Positions 1-8,559 of a stretch of 64,000 nucleotides of DNA are shown here, piece after piece (position 1 is the first letter of the stretch; each line of letters starts with the position of its first letter). The stretch lies in contig CACJLA010000003.1 of the NCBI GenBank assembly GCA_902594145.1, forward strand, positions 62,001 through 126,000. The letters run 5' to 3'. This DNA comes from an uncultured Alphaproteobacteria bacterium. Lineage in GTDB: Bacteria; Pseudomonadota; Alphaproteobacteria; HIMB59. A model generated the notes under the pieces. The model did no database searches. It was not told the DNA's origin and saw only the letters and a list, made by a program, of their open reading frames with translations. The position numbers and the translations under genes are program-made.

Positions 1-8
1 TTAAAGTA

Positions 9-953
9 CTAAGTAAGATTTATACATATTTTTTTATCAAAGACACGTATTTTCCCTGAAAATATTGACTTTTCTTTCCCACTTTGAATATCAGATTTTA
101 AAATTTCTATAAAATTCCTAATATTTTCATCTCGAATTTGTTTTTTAAACAAATATCGGTGTTCATAATAAAATAACTGTATAACTAAGAACTTAAGGTT
201 TTCTGTCAAATTATTAAATTTAACTGTTTCAATTTCAAAAATTTTATCCAATTTTCTTTTAAAAAAATTTTGGTACAGTGGTTTTATATGAGTTGTTTTT
301 GAAAAAATTAATCTTTCACTATTAATTTTGTGAAAAAGATCATTTGAATATAGAAAATGCCTTATTTTATTCCTAGTAAAGTCTAACTCTAAATTACTTC
401 TATCTTCGAACCAAATTAGTTTTTTTTTAATTGCATAATTTTTGATTTGTTTTTTTGAATATATATCTAATGGACGGTGTAATTTCAGATCCTTATAGTT
501 ATCTGAAAAAATATTTGATAAACCAGCTGTACCAGATTGTTGAATTTTTCTCATAAAAAATGTTTCATTTAGATCATCAAGATGGTGACCTAAAAATATA
601 TTTTTGATATTTCTTTTTTTTGAAAAATTATATAAAAAATTAAATCTATTAGACCTAGATTTTTCTTGAAATCCTTTTACTTCATTTTTAAGAGATATTT
701 TCTTCAAAAAAAGATTTTTATTTGAAAGATTATAAAATTTTATAAATTGTTTAATTTCATATTTTCCCTCAGATCGTTTTTGGTGATCAAAAATTAAGTA
801 ATATATATTTTTATTAAATAAATATTTCGATTTTGTAATTAAATCAAAGAGAACTGTGCTGTCCAGGCCACAAGAAATTAAAATTAATATTTTTTCATTA
901 TTTTTTATATTCTTTTTAAGATATCCCTTGAGACCAATAAAAAGTGATGACAT
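9..953 (-). CDS. tilS: tRNA(Ile)-lysidine synthase TilS
   Basis: Ligates lysine to C34 of the CAU-anticodon tRNA-Ile so that it reads AUA codons. The N-terminal PP-loop ATPase domain shows the ATP-binding motif at residues 27-32 as SCGLDS, where the family normally has SGGxDS, so the first glycine is a cysteine. The HHLDD motif of TilS follows near residue 122. The protein has 314 residues, short of the about 430 in E. coli, consistent with loss of part of the C-terminal domains. The ATG overlaps the cpoB stop by one base (TAATG). It is the last gene of the tol-pal run in this window. The family call is confident; the Gly-to-Cys change is directly visible. Confidence 0.9.
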   Translation of the reverse strand: MSSLFIGLKGYLKKNIKNNEKILILISCGLDSTVLFDLITKSKYLFNKNIYYLIFDHQKRSEGKYEIKQFIKFYNLSNKNLFLKKISLKNEVKGFQEKSRSNRFNFLYNFSKKRNIKNIFLGHHLDDLNETFFMRKIQQSGTAGLSNIFSDNYKDLKLHRPLDIYSKKQIKNYAIKKKLIWFEDRSNLELDFTRNKIRHFLYSNDLFHKINSERLIFSKTTHIKPLYQNFFKRKLDKIFEIETVKFNNLTENLKFLVIQLFYYEHRYLFKKQIRDENIRNFIEILKSDIQSGKEKSIFSGKIRVFDKKICINLT

Positions 954-1984
954 TAATCAATAATCAAACCGCAGTCTTTTTCAGTTTGAAGAGATTTTGC
1001 AGACTCAATTACATCTTTGCTTTCTATATAAGTATTAGAAAAAATTATGTCTTCCATAACTAAGCAGCCATTTTCTTGATCACCAATACTAAATAATGAC
1101 TTACCCAGCCAAAAATAATTTTCAGATTTAAATTTTGAAAATGAAGAGAAATCTCTATGTCTTATTCCAAAATATTTTACAGCTTCAATCATTTCATTTT
1201 CCATAAAATAAGTTCTTCCAAGTAGATAATAAGTTTCTGCCAAATATTCTTTTTGGTCTGTGTTAGAATTTACTATTAGTAGAAGACTCTCAATAGCAGA
1301 CTTATTATCAAAACTTGCAAAACTAGTTTTTGCATTTTTAAACTCCTCCTCTACATTAATTATTGGCTTATTTAGCTCTATTTCTCTTTCCTGTATTAAC
1401 TGGTCTAGATCATTAAGAATATTAATGTTTACCTCTGAAATTGAACTTATCTCTATCTCATCTAATTCTTCTTTTTCAAAACTCAATTGGGTAACTTCCT
1501 CATCAACCTCGTCAATATCAGATGAGTCAGTAATTATAATCTCATCTCCCTCAAGATCAGAAAGACTTATTTGCCCTAATAATTGATCATCTTTTGAATT
1601 TTCAACAATATTAGAGGAACTTTCTTCTATGTTCAATTGATCAGATGTACGAATAACTTTTTTTTCATCAGAGTCTGAGGTTGTGTATAAAGAGTATAGA
1701 TTACTGACATCATCTTTGATATCCAAAATTTGTTTTTCTAATGAATTAATATTTTTTGAAATATCATTAATAAGTTTTTTTAATTCATTTAAATCATTAT
1801 TGGTTTTTGGGTCATTAGAATTATTTAATGGCAACTTATTTTTATAAACAAATTTTTGAAGATCAATGATGTCGTTTTTAATTCTGTCTAATTCTACTGA
1901 TACTTGATTATGTTTTTCAGATTGAGCATGGCTGTAAAAAAAAAGAAGGAAAAAAATAACCAATATTTCGTTTATTTTTTTCAT
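953..1984 (-). CDS. cpoB: Tol-Pal system coordinator CpoB/YbgF
   Basis: Periplasmic protein that links the Tol-Pal machine to peptidoglycan synthesis during envelope constriction. An N-terminal signal peptide (about residues 1-22) is followed by a coiled-coil segment (about 28-95). A long acidic Ser/Glu/Asp-rich linker comes next (about 100-200), and the C-terminal third reads as TPR repeats, with a YYLLGRTYF-like repeat near residues 252-260. The 343 residues exceed the 263 of E. coli CpoB, mainly because of the acidic linker. It lies directly downstream of pal and overlaps tilS by one base. The call rests on gene order plus the coiled-coil/TPR layout. Confidence 0.85.
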   Translation of the reverse strand: MKKINEILVIFFLLFFYSHAQSEKHNQVSVELDRIKNDIIDLQKFVYKNKLPLNNSNDPKTNNDLNELKKLINDISKNINSLEKQILDIKDDVSNLYSLYTTSDSDEKKVIRTSDQLNIEESSSNIVENSKDDQLLGQISLSDLEGDEIIITDSSDIDEVDEEVTQLSFEKEELDEIEISSISEVNINILNDLDQLIQEREIELNKPIINVEEEFKNAKTSFASFDNKSAIESLLLIVNSNTDQKEYLAETYYLLGRTYFMENEMIEAVKYFGIRHRDFSSFSKFKSENYFWLGKSLFSIGDQENGCLVMEDIIFSNTYIESKDVIESAKSLQTEKDCGLIID

Positions 1985-2033
1985 AATAGTTTTAGGTGCT
2001 CTTTATTAAAAGAGCACCCACATGAAATTTAAA

Positions 2034-2528
2034 TTAATTACTTACTATTGTAACGCCGCGTCTATTTTGACTGTAAGCAGTTTCATCAGATCCAATAACT
2101 TCTGGTCTTTCTTTTCCCCAACTTACATATTCCATTCTATTGGTGTCAATTCCTGCCTGGGCGAGATATGAGTAAACAGAAAATGCCCTTTTATCACCAA
2201 GAGCCAGGTTGTACTCACGAGTACCTCTTTCATCGGCGTGACCTTCAACAGTTATGTTAGTGTCAGGGTATTGAGTTAACCAGGCTGCTTGAGCATCAAG
2301 AGTTGCTTGAGCATCAACAGTTAGTTCTGAGCTATCGAATTCAAAAAACACTCTATCGCCAACGTTAACAATCAAATCCTCTTGGGTACCAGCTGTAATT
2401 TCACCACCAGAGGATGAACTTGCACTAGTTGAAGCTGCATCAACGTTCCCACCTTCTTCTGTCTTTGTGGCAGCACATGAAGCAAGGAAAAAACCCGCAA
2501 CAAAAAGCATAAACAATTTTTTTAACAT
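2034..2528 (-). CDS. pal: Peptidoglycan-associated lipoprotein Pal
   Basis: Outer-membrane lipoprotein that binds peptidoglycan and TolB and keeps the outer membrane attached during division. The signal peptide ends in the lipobox LASC, with the lipidated cysteine at residue 18. A Ser/Ala/Gly-rich linker follows, then an OmpA-like peptidoglycan-binding domain from about residue 57 to the end. The domain shows the characteristic VEGHADERGT stretch at 94-103 with its Asp and Arg ligand residues. At 164 residues it matches the family. A GGAG ribosome-binding site lies about 11 bases before the ATG. It is separated from tolB by about 120 bases, so it may have its own promoter. Confidence 0.96.
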   Translation of the reverse strand: MLKKLFMLFVAGFFLASCAATKTEEGGNVDAASTSASSSSGGEITAGTQEDLIVNVGDRVFFEFDSSELTVDAQATLDAQAAWLTQYPDTNITVEGHADERGTREYNLALGDKRAFSVYSYLAQAGIDTNRMEYVSWGKERPEVIGSDETAYSQNRRGVTIVSN

Positions 2529-2650
2529 TATTATAAATCTCCGCGTAAATATATTCTTACTATAGTTTAGCTAACTAAACACTGAATTTTTTGGAAATCA
2601 AGATAATTATTATAAAATTTTATAAAAATTTGTTCAATTTTAATGAATTT

Positions 2651-3967
2651 TTATAGTAAAGGGGACCAAGCTGGGTCACTTCCATCTCTTGGAGTTGGGA
2701 TAATCCTCTCATTGTATCCAGTTATATCTATAAAATGTATTGTAACTTCACCACCTGTCCCGTCAAGATTTGACCTTTTTTGTCTATGAAATATTAAATA
2801 TCTACCATTTGGCGACCAGGCGGGAGACTCTAGAGCAAAATCTCTTACTATCACTCTTTCATTACCTCCATTTGTATCCATAACTCCTATGTGAAAATTA
2901 CCTTGAGTTAACTTTGTAAAAGCAATTAAATCTCCCCTGGGTGACCATACTGGGTTTCCATAAACACCTTTACCTTTAGAAATTCGTTTAATGTTATCTC
3001 CTTTCTTGTCCATTATAAATAATTGAGGACTTCCACCACGATCAGAGTTAAATACAATTTTTTGTCCATCAGGAGAAAAAGATGGGGAGGTGTCAATACC
3101 AGAGTCATTTGTTAATCTCGAGAGGGATCTTGTATTTAAGTCCATTAAATAGATCTCAGAATTTGCAGTATTAGGGTCTGAGAAAGACATTACAACACTT
3201 TGGCTGTCTGGGGAAAATCTAGGTGCAAAAGTCATTCCCGGAAAGTCTCCTACTATTTCTCTTTCACCAGTTTTAAGATTGTAAATAAAAACTCTTGGTA
3301 GATTATTTTTATACTCCATATATGTTATAATTTGATTATTTGGGGCAAAGCGAGGTGTTAAGACCAAATTTTTTCCATCAGTTAAAAATTGATGGCTATC
3401 TAGATGTCCATCTTGATCCATAATTGCTAATCTTTTTACTCTTTGATCTAATGGACCAATTTCAGAAACATAAACAATTCTGGTATCAAAATAACCAGTC
3501 TCACCTGTAATTCTCTCGTAAACAATATCACTCACAGTATGTCCAACTCTTCTTATTAAATCTTCATTGGGTATTGTGAGTTGTAATTTCTCTATCTCTT
3601 TCGCGTTAAAAACATCATAAAGTCTCATACGTAATCTTATCCCTTTTTCTGTTTTACTAACGTCTGCACTTAACAAAAACTGAGCTTTAATTAGCTTCCA
3701 ATCTTCAAAACGCGGAACTTTTTCAACTAAGTTATCAGATTGAATATACAGATCCTCATTCACTGTGTAAAAAAGACCAGAATTTGTAAGGTTATTGTTA
3801 ATAATTTGCCTAAGAGTGTTCCCATATCTAGCTGTGTCTGAGTCTGTACCAAATATTTGAGTTATTGCTATGGGTGTTGGTTCAACTTTACCCTGTGAGA
3901 TTGTAATATCTAAAGCTGCATTAGCACTCAGAGAAAAAAATAATATAAATAAAATTTTTTTAATCAT
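2651..3967 (-). CDS. tolB: Tol-Pal translocation protein TolB
   Basis: Periplasmic beta-propeller protein that shuttles between TolA and Pal. The ATG at 3967 is preferred because it gives a clean signal peptide (lysines, hydrophobic core, ANA cleavage site near residue 18). The open frame extends 6 codons further to a GTG at 3985. The N-terminal alpha/beta domain (to about residue 160) is followed by repeated propeller blades recognisable as FSPDGQKIVF, WSPRGDLIAF and WSPNGRYLIF. The length of 438 residues is typical. It follows tolA after about 30 bases on the same strand. Confidence 0.95.
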   Translation of the reverse strand: MIKKILFILFFSLSANAALDITISQGKVEPTPIAITQIFGTDSDTARYGNTLRQIINNNLTNSGLFYTVNEDLYIQSDNLVEKVPRFEDWKLIKAQFLLSADVSKTEKGIRLRMRLYDVFNAKEIEKLQLTIPNEDLIRRVGHTVSDIVYERITGETGYFDTRIVYVSEIGPLDQRVKRLAIMDQDGHLDSHQFLTDGKNLVLTPRFAPNNQIITYMEYKNNLPRVFIYNLKTGEREIVGDFPGMTFAPRFSPDSQSVVMSFSDPNTANSEIYLMDLNTRSLSRLTNDSGIDTSPSFSPDGQKIVFNSDRGGSPQLFIMDKKGDNIKRISKGKGVYGNPVWSPRGDLIAFTKLTQGNFHIGVMDTNGGNERVIVRDFALESPAWSPNGRYLIFHRQKRSNLDGTGGEVTIHFIDITGYNERIIPTPRDGSDPAWSPLL

Positions 3968-4013
3968 AGATATATGTTTATTCACATTATGAATTATTTA
4001 TCATAAATTTTTA

Positions 4014-5018
4014 TTAATCAAACATCCAGCTGAAATCAAAAGTAAAATTTATTTCTTTCCATTGATCATATTTATCCTGAGGTAATAAAAGAGGACTGCA
4101 ATCTGGGTTATTAACTGCCCTCATAGCAGCTTCTGCAGCAGTTCTAAATGATGGATTGTTTAATTTTTCTTTGTTGACTACTTTAGCACTTTTTACTGTT
4201 CGATCCGGATTAACCTCTATAAATATGACAGGTTTGATTTCTTTTAAATTGGCAACTCCAACATTAAGGTTAAGACAGGCATGTAATTGTTGCCTTAGTA
4301 AATCAATTTCTGAAATAGTCATCGAGGGTCCAACTTTTTCTGTAAAAACCTCTTCTTGTTTTATTTCAGATGCTTCTTGTTCTTTTTTTAATTCTTTATC
4401 TTGATTTTCTAAATCTTTTAAAACAGTACTGACATTAAAAGTTTTCTTTACAGGTTTTTTCTTAACAACAATCTCAATATCTTTTTCTGGCTTAGGTATT
4501 TCTTTAGGCTCGGGTTTTTGTTTTAATTTTATTTCAAAATCATTTTCAATTGGAGGAGGTGTATCTTCATCTGGTTTTTTAATTTCAGGCTTGATTTTCT
4601 CATCAATAACAAATTCATTTGTTTTATCCGAAGAACTATCTATTAACACTTCCTCGTTGCTATCTTGAATAATTGGGTCAGTTGTTTCTTGTGGGATTAT
4701 ATTTTTAACCTCTTGTTCAATGATTTCAGTTTCATTCTGCTGTTGAGGCACTTCTTGAAATGTTGGAACAATTTCATTAATCTCTTCAGCAAATTCAGGT
4801 GCTGCGGTCTGTTCTTCAACAATAAACATTTCAATAGGTAATATCATTGGAGTATCACTAATTGTTTTTTCAAAGGTAAAATTAATCATCGGAATTAAAA
4901 TTAAAAGATGCAAAAGAAAAGAAATTATTTGAAAGTAAAAATCACTTTTTCTATAACTTTGGTTTTCTATAAATAAGATGAAATTTCTATAGGGAGTTAT
5001 AAATGAAATAGTAGACAA
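4014..5018 (-). CDS. tolA: Cell envelope protein TolA
   Basis: Inner-membrane protein that transmits TolQR proton-motive energy to Pal and TolB. One transmembrane helix lies at about residues 27-45. A long central region rich in Glu, Lys and Pro (about 75-235) spans the periplasm; here it is acidic and proline-rich, not the alanine-rich helix of E. coli. A C-terminal domain (about 240-334) carries the VNPDRTVKSAKV-like segment and paired cysteines typical of TolA/TonB C-termini. The start is a TTG that directly follows the tolR stop codon; the next methionine lies within the membrane helix. Identity rests on position and domain layout. Confidence 0.88.
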   Translation of the reverse strand: MSTISFITPYRNFILFIENQSYRKSDFYFQIISFLLHLLILIPMINFTFEKTISDTPMILPIEMFIVEEQTAAPEFAEEINEIVPTFQEVPQQQNETEIIEQEVKNIIPQETTDPIIQDSNEEVLIDSSSDKTNEFVIDEKIKPEIKKPDEDTPPPIENDFEIKLKQKPEPKEIPKPEKDIEIVVKKKPVKKTFNVSTVLKDLENQDKELKKEQEASEIKQEEVFTEKVGPSMTISEIDLLRQQLHACLNLNVGVANLKEIKPVIFIEVNPDRTVKSAKVVNKEKLNNPSFRTAAEAAMRAVNNPDCSPLLLPQDKYDQWKEINFTFDFSWMFD

Positions 5019-5414
5019 TTAATTTGGCTTTTTTGTAACAAGAGCTATTTTTAAAAAACCAGATGTATTTAATGCTCCGAGGACTTTCATGACTTCTCCG
5101 TAATCAATTGTTGTATCAGCTCTTAAAAATATTCTGATGTCAGTATTTGAGCCTGCAATGGTTTTTACCTTTATAATCAACTCTTCAAAAGGAATTAGAT
5201 CTTCACCTAAATAGATCTCATTATTTTCATTAATTGAAATTTCTAGAGGTTCTTTTTGTGCATCTAAAGAATTAGCTTCTACTTTTGGCAAATTAACAGG
5301 AACACCTACTGTAAGAAGTGGAGCGGTAACCATAAATACGATTAGTAAAACCAACATCACATCAACCATAGGTGTTACATTTATACTTGAAACAGGTCGA
5401 TGTTTTTTTCTCAT
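5019..5414 (-). CDS. tolR: Tol-Pal system protein TolR
   Basis: Partner of TolQ in the proton-conducting inner-membrane motor. It has 131 residues with a single N-terminal transmembrane helix starting at INVTPMVDVMLVLLIVFMV (about residues 11-29). This includes the conserved membrane aspartate of the ExbD/TolR family in MVDV. The C-terminal part is the periplasmic domain. It sits 4 bases downstream of tolQ and abuts tolA, so the three genes are co-transcribed. Separation from ExbD rests on the tolQ-tolA context. Confidence 0.95.
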   Translation of the reverse strand: MRKKHRPVSSINVTPMVDVMLVLLIVFMVTAPLLTVGVPVNLPKVEANSLDAQKEPLEISINENNEIYLGEDLIPFEELIIKVKTIAGSNTDIRIFLRADTTIDYGEVMKVLGALNTSGFLKIALVTKKPN

Positions 5415-5418
5415 ACTT

Positions 5419-6117
5419 TTATTTGACTTGGCGTGAAATTATATTTACTAAGTCTTTTCCAAAACTTTCAGCCTCTGATAAATAGTTGTCAATTTTTGAG
5501 GTTATTAAGTTGTAATAAGCAGTTGAAGGAATAGCCACAAATAGACCTAAAGCAGTTACAAATAATGCTTCTGCTATACCCGGTGCTACCACAGCGAGGT
5601 TAGTATTTTGAGCAATAGCTATTGCTTGAAAACTATTCATAATTCCCCAAACTGTTCCAAATAATCCAATGAACGGTGCAACTGATCCAGAAGAGGCCAA
5701 AAAGGATAGTCCCTTGTTAAGAATCGTATCTTCATTTGCAATACTTAAATCAAGAGATGTATAAAGTCTTTGAATAAAAGCAGAGTCAACTTTGTTTTTT
5801 TGTATTCGAGATTTTTCATACTCATTCATAATATTTCTAAAAATATTTGAGAAGCTCTCTTGATCGAATTCATCAATTTGTTGGTAAAGCTCGTCTAAAG
5901 AAACACCAGACCAAAAATGATTTTCAAATTTTTTAGATATTTTAATGAGTTTATTTATTAGTAAAATTTTTTGAATAATTATCTTCCAAGATTGAATTGA
6001 AAAAATCACTAACAATACAATTACAAATTTTACAACCCAGTCAGATTTTAGAAACATTCCCATCATAGAGAAATCTACAGATCCCTCAAGGGCAGTTAAG
6101 TTAATTATTTCTTCCAT
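5419..6117 (-). CDS. tolQ: Tol-Pal system protein TolQ
   Basis: MotA/TolQ/ExbB-family inner-membrane protein that forms the proton channel with TolR and drives outer-membrane constriction at division. The 232 residues carry three transmembrane helices (about 27-45, 135-160 and 172-200). The conserved family segment APFIGLFGTVWGIMNSF lies in the second helix region, followed by the third-helix stretch ALFVTALGLFVAIPSTAYYN. Length and motifs are standard. The ybgC thioesterase gene that often precedes tolQ is absent; the upstream neighbour is a small nuclease gene, only 3 bases away. Confidence 0.96.
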   Translation of the reverse strand: MEEIINLTALEGSVDFSMMGMFLKSDWVVKFVIVLLVIFSIQSWKIIIQKILLINKLIKISKKFENHFWSGVSLDELYQQIDEFDQESFSNIFRNIMNEYEKSRIQKNKVDSAFIQRLYTSLDLSIANEDTILNKGLSFLASSGSVAPFIGLFGTVWGIMNSFQAIAIAQNTNLAVVAPGIAEALFVTALGLFVAIPSTAYYNLITSKIDNYLSEAESFGKDLVNIISRQVK

Positions 6118-6120
6118 AAA

Positions 6121-6444
6121 TTATTCTTCTTTAACTATTTTTTTTTTAAGTTCTTCAGAAACTTTATCAAAGTCTTCTGAATGTACCATTATCCAAAAAC
6201 CAGGTCTATTTTTTTCACATAATGCAATAACTGGAGTTTTTTTTTCCTTATCAGCAATAGATTTTGTATCGTCCCATAGTTTAATAGCTGTGTGCTTGGC
6301 TCTTAGCTTACACTCTATGAATAAACTATCATGAATTACGTCTGCATGAGTGACTTTTGAATTAATCCCACTAAGAGCGTTTCTCAAACCCCCAAAAAAC
6401 TTTGCAACAAGTCTCTCTCTATTTTTCCATGCTTTATCAGGCAT
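6121..6444 (-). CDS. Small PD-(D/E)XK (Hjc-like) nuclease at the ruvC position
   Basis: A protein of about 107 residues with the active-site pattern of the PD-(D/E)XK nuclease fold. Glu10 lies in an N-terminal RERLVAKF helix, an SG pair follows at 25-26, then Asp35, and Glu44-x-Lys46 in the strand FIECK. This order (Glu, Arg...SG, Asp, ExK) resembles archaeal Hjc-type Holliday-junction resolvases and small phage nucleases. The ATG at 6444 overlaps the yebC stop by 8 bases; a TTG at 6456 is an alternative start. Many alphaproteobacteria carry ruvC-ruvA-ruvB between yebC and the tol genes, and none is here. The nuclease fold is well supported by motifs; the resolvase role is inference. Confidence 0.65.
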   Translation of the reverse strand: MPDKAWKNRERLVAKFFGGLRNALSGINSKVTHADVIHDSLFIECKLRAKHTAIKLWDDTKSIADKEKKTPVIALCEKNRPGFWIMVHSEDFDKVSEELKKKIVKEE

Positions 6445-7177
6445 TGGTAACCACAATTAAACTAGAGTCAAAATCAAGATTTGAAAAGCAATTTTGGACA
6501 TCATCATTATCTTCTAATTCATCATTTAATTTGACCAATTTCATAAGTTCTTCCTCTTTTTCAATTTTTATAGTTAAATTTGGCTTCCATGTAATATTGG
6601 CACTTTCGATTTCGAATTTTTTCTTTCTTAATAATGTCTCAAATGAAGCCAACGCTTCATAAGAGCAATATAAATTTGTCCTGTTATCCTCTGTGTTGTA
6701 GTCGACCAATCCGTGATCAAGTAAATCTTCCAATAAGAAATCATCAATCTCTTCTTTAACTTGGACTTCTCCAACTCTTTTAAAATTAAAACTCACACTC
6801 CCAGTTTCTCCTAAATTTCCTCCATTTTTTGAAAAAATAGATCTAATTTCAGAAGCTGTCCTATTTTTGTTATCAGTTAAAGCCTCAACAATAAAAGCTG
6901 TTCCAAAAGGACCATACCCTTCGTATCTCACTTCTGAATAATCTGCAGAGTCATTATTATTTTTATTAATAGCTCTGTCTACATTGTCCTTGGGCATGTT
7001 AACACTTCGGGCATTAGTCATAGCTAATCTTAATCTTGGATTAGACTCTGGGTCTATTCCTCCTATTTTAACAGCAATTTGAATTTCTCTTCCTATTTTT
7101 GCGAATTGTTTTGCTCTTTTTTTATCCTGAGCACCTTTACGATATTGAATATTTTTAAATTTGGAATGACCTGCCAT
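6437..7177 (-). CDS. yebC: YebC/TACO1 family regulatory protein
   Basis: Cytoplasmic protein of the YebC/PmpR/TACO1 family, linked to transcriptional control and to translation of difficult motifs such as polyproline. The N-terminus MAGHSKFKNIQYRKGAQD is the family hallmark. RLRLAMTNARSVNMPKDN and the YEGYGPFGTAFIVEALTDN segment are also diagnostic. At 246 residues it has the standard length. It lies 3 bases downstream of ymdB and overlaps the nuclease gene, so it belongs to the same transcript. Confidence 0.96.
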   Translation of the reverse strand: MAGHSKFKNIQYRKGAQDKKRAKQFAKIGREIQIAVKIGGIDPESNPRLRLAMTNARSVNMPKDNVDRAINKNNNDSADYSEVRYEGYGPFGTAFIVEALTDNKNRTASEIRSIFSKNGGNLGETGSVSFNFKRVGEVQVKEEIDDFLLEDLLDHGLVDYNTEDNRTNLYCSYEALASFETLLRKKKFEIESANITWKPNLTIKIEKEEELMKLVKLNDELEDNDDVQNCFSNLDFDSSLIVVTNA

Positions 7178-7180
7178 GAC

Positions 7181-7996
7181 TTAAGATAATAAATTACTAT
7201 CCAAAACACCACCTATTTGAATAGATTGGATTGAGTTTTTCCTATCTTTATCAGCAGTAATTACTGCACCAGAGACAGTTGCAGCTCCTTCAGCTGGTTC
7301 AAGTCTGTGTTCATTAGAACCAGTCCTCATTCTTTTTATGGCATTTTCTTTTTTCATACCAATGACAGAGTTATAATCACCTGTCATGCCAATATCAGTT
7401 TGAAAGCAAGTACCTCTCTCTAATACCCTAGCATCTGCGGTTGGGATATGAACATGCGTTCCATATATAGCTGTAAATTTTCCATCATAATTTTGAGCTA
7501 TACCATTTTTTTCAGAGGTTACTTCTGCATGCACCTCTAAAAATGAATAATCAATATTATGGTCATTAATTATAGATAAAAGTTGAGTATCAATAGAATT
7601 AAAAGGATTGTCTAAAGGAAGATCAATGTACGTTTGTCCATGAACTTGGCTTACTAATATTCTCTTACCATTTTTATGAGTAAAAATTTTAAAACCTTTA
7701 CCAGGTGATCCAATTTCAAAATTTAAAGGCCTTATAATATTATGATTTGGATTTTTCTCCATGTAATCAATTATCTCTTTTTGTTTCCAAGCATGATTTC
7801 CTAAAGTAATCGCATTAGCTCCCCAATTTATAAGATCCTCATAAATTTTTCCTGTAAGCCCATATCCACCTGCTGAATTTTCTGCATTAACTATAGTAAA
7901 ATCAATATTAAATTGTTTTTGTATTTTATTTAAGTTTTCTTTTAGAGCTATTCTACCAGACCTTCCAACAACATCTCCTATAACTAAAAAATTCAT
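7181..7996 (-). CDS. YmdB family metallophosphoesterase
   Basis: TIGR00282/YmdB-type calcineurin-like phosphoesterase; characterised relatives hydrolyse 2',3'-cyclic nucleotides. The start at 7996 is chosen because its ATG overlaps the ygfA stop as ATGA and gives the family N-terminus MNFLVIGDVVGRSGR. The open frame could extend 9 codons further. Metal-binding segments are GDVVG at the start, NAENSAGG, LGNHAW, EVHAE and YGTHVHIPTAD. The length of 271 residues is standard. It lies in a tightly packed run with ygfA and yebC. Confidence 0.92.
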   Translation of the reverse strand: MNFLVIGDVVGRSGRIALKENLNKIQKQFNIDFTIVNAENSAGGYGLTGKIYEDLINWGANAITLGNHAWKQKEIIDYMEKNPNHNIIRPLNFEIGSPGKGFKIFTHKNGKRILVSQVHGQTYIDLPLDNPFNSIDTQLLSIINDHNIDYSFLEVHAEVTSEKNGIAQNYDGKFTAIYGTHVHIPTADARVLERGTCFQTDIGMTGDYNSVIGMKKENAIKRMRTGSNEHRLEPAEGAATVSGAVITADKDRKNSIQSIQIGGVLDSNLLS

Positions 7997-8559
7997 AAAT
8001 AATAAATTTTCTGTTCTGAACAAATGTAATCAACTTTTTGGTCAAAACTTTCCTGAAAGTTTAAGTCAGTTTTTTGAATTTCAAAGGCAGCTAAAATAGT
8101 TTTTAAGTTTCCTTTTTTTTTTAAATCTTCAATAGTTCTATCAAAAAAACCTCCGCCATAACCCACTCTGTAGCCTTCTTCATTGAAAGCAGAACAAGAT
8201 ACAATAATTATGTCTGGATCCAAATAAATCAAACCTTTAGGCTCCATTATACCACCAAAACCTTTTTCTAGATTTGGATTATTAGGATTATATTCATAGT
8301 ACTTTAAAGCAGTTTGTTTTGATATAACTCGAGGAAGTAAACATGTAATATTTTTTTTTATTAAATCATTTGATATCTTCAGTACATCTACTTCTTTTTT
8401 ATATGGATAAAACAAACCAACAGAATTTTTTGGATTAAGTTTTTCTATTAGTTCAATAATTTTTGTATTAATTTTATTGGAAAAAATATCTAAATCTGCA
8501 GTGCTAAGTTTCATTCTTAGATCTAGGTGATAATTGCGAATTTGTTTTTTACTCAACAA
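7993..8559 (-). CDS. ygfA: 5-formyltetrahydrofolate cyclo-ligase
   Basis: ATP-dependent conversion of 5-formyl-THF to 5,10-methenyl-THF, returning a storage folate to one-carbon metabolism. The 188-residue protein has the family GFGGIMEP segment and the C-terminal signature GYRVGYGGGFFDRTI. The first in-frame start codons are two consecutive TTGs at 8559 and 8556, overlapping zapA by about 10 bases, so the start is uncertain by one codon. In many proteobacteria ygfA follows zapA with 6S RNA nearby; here the genes overlap and leave no room for 6S RNA. Confidence 0.92.
   Translation of the reverse strand: MLSKKQIRNYHLDLRMKLSTADLDIFSNKINTKIIELIEKLNPKNSVGLFYPYKKEVDVLKISNDLIKKNITCLLPRVISKQTALKYYEYNPNNPNLEKGFGGIMEPKGLIYLDPDIIIVSCSAFNEEGYRVGYGGGFFDRTIEDLKKKGNLKTILAAFEIQKTDLNFQESFDQKVDYICSEQKIYYL

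Noticed and set aside
1260-1586. Plus-strand 108-codon frame inside cpoB
   Set aside because: Serine-rich shadow of the acidic linker in cpoB, no homologous look, overlapped entirely by a well supported gene.
2565-2580. Short hairpin GTTTAG/CTAAAC between tolB and pal
   Set aside because: A 6-base stem with a 4-base loop, without a T-run, is too weak to name.
3968-3985. GTG start for tolB six codons upstream of the ATG
   Set aside because: The ATG at 3967 gives a better signal peptide and needs no extra residues before the lysines.
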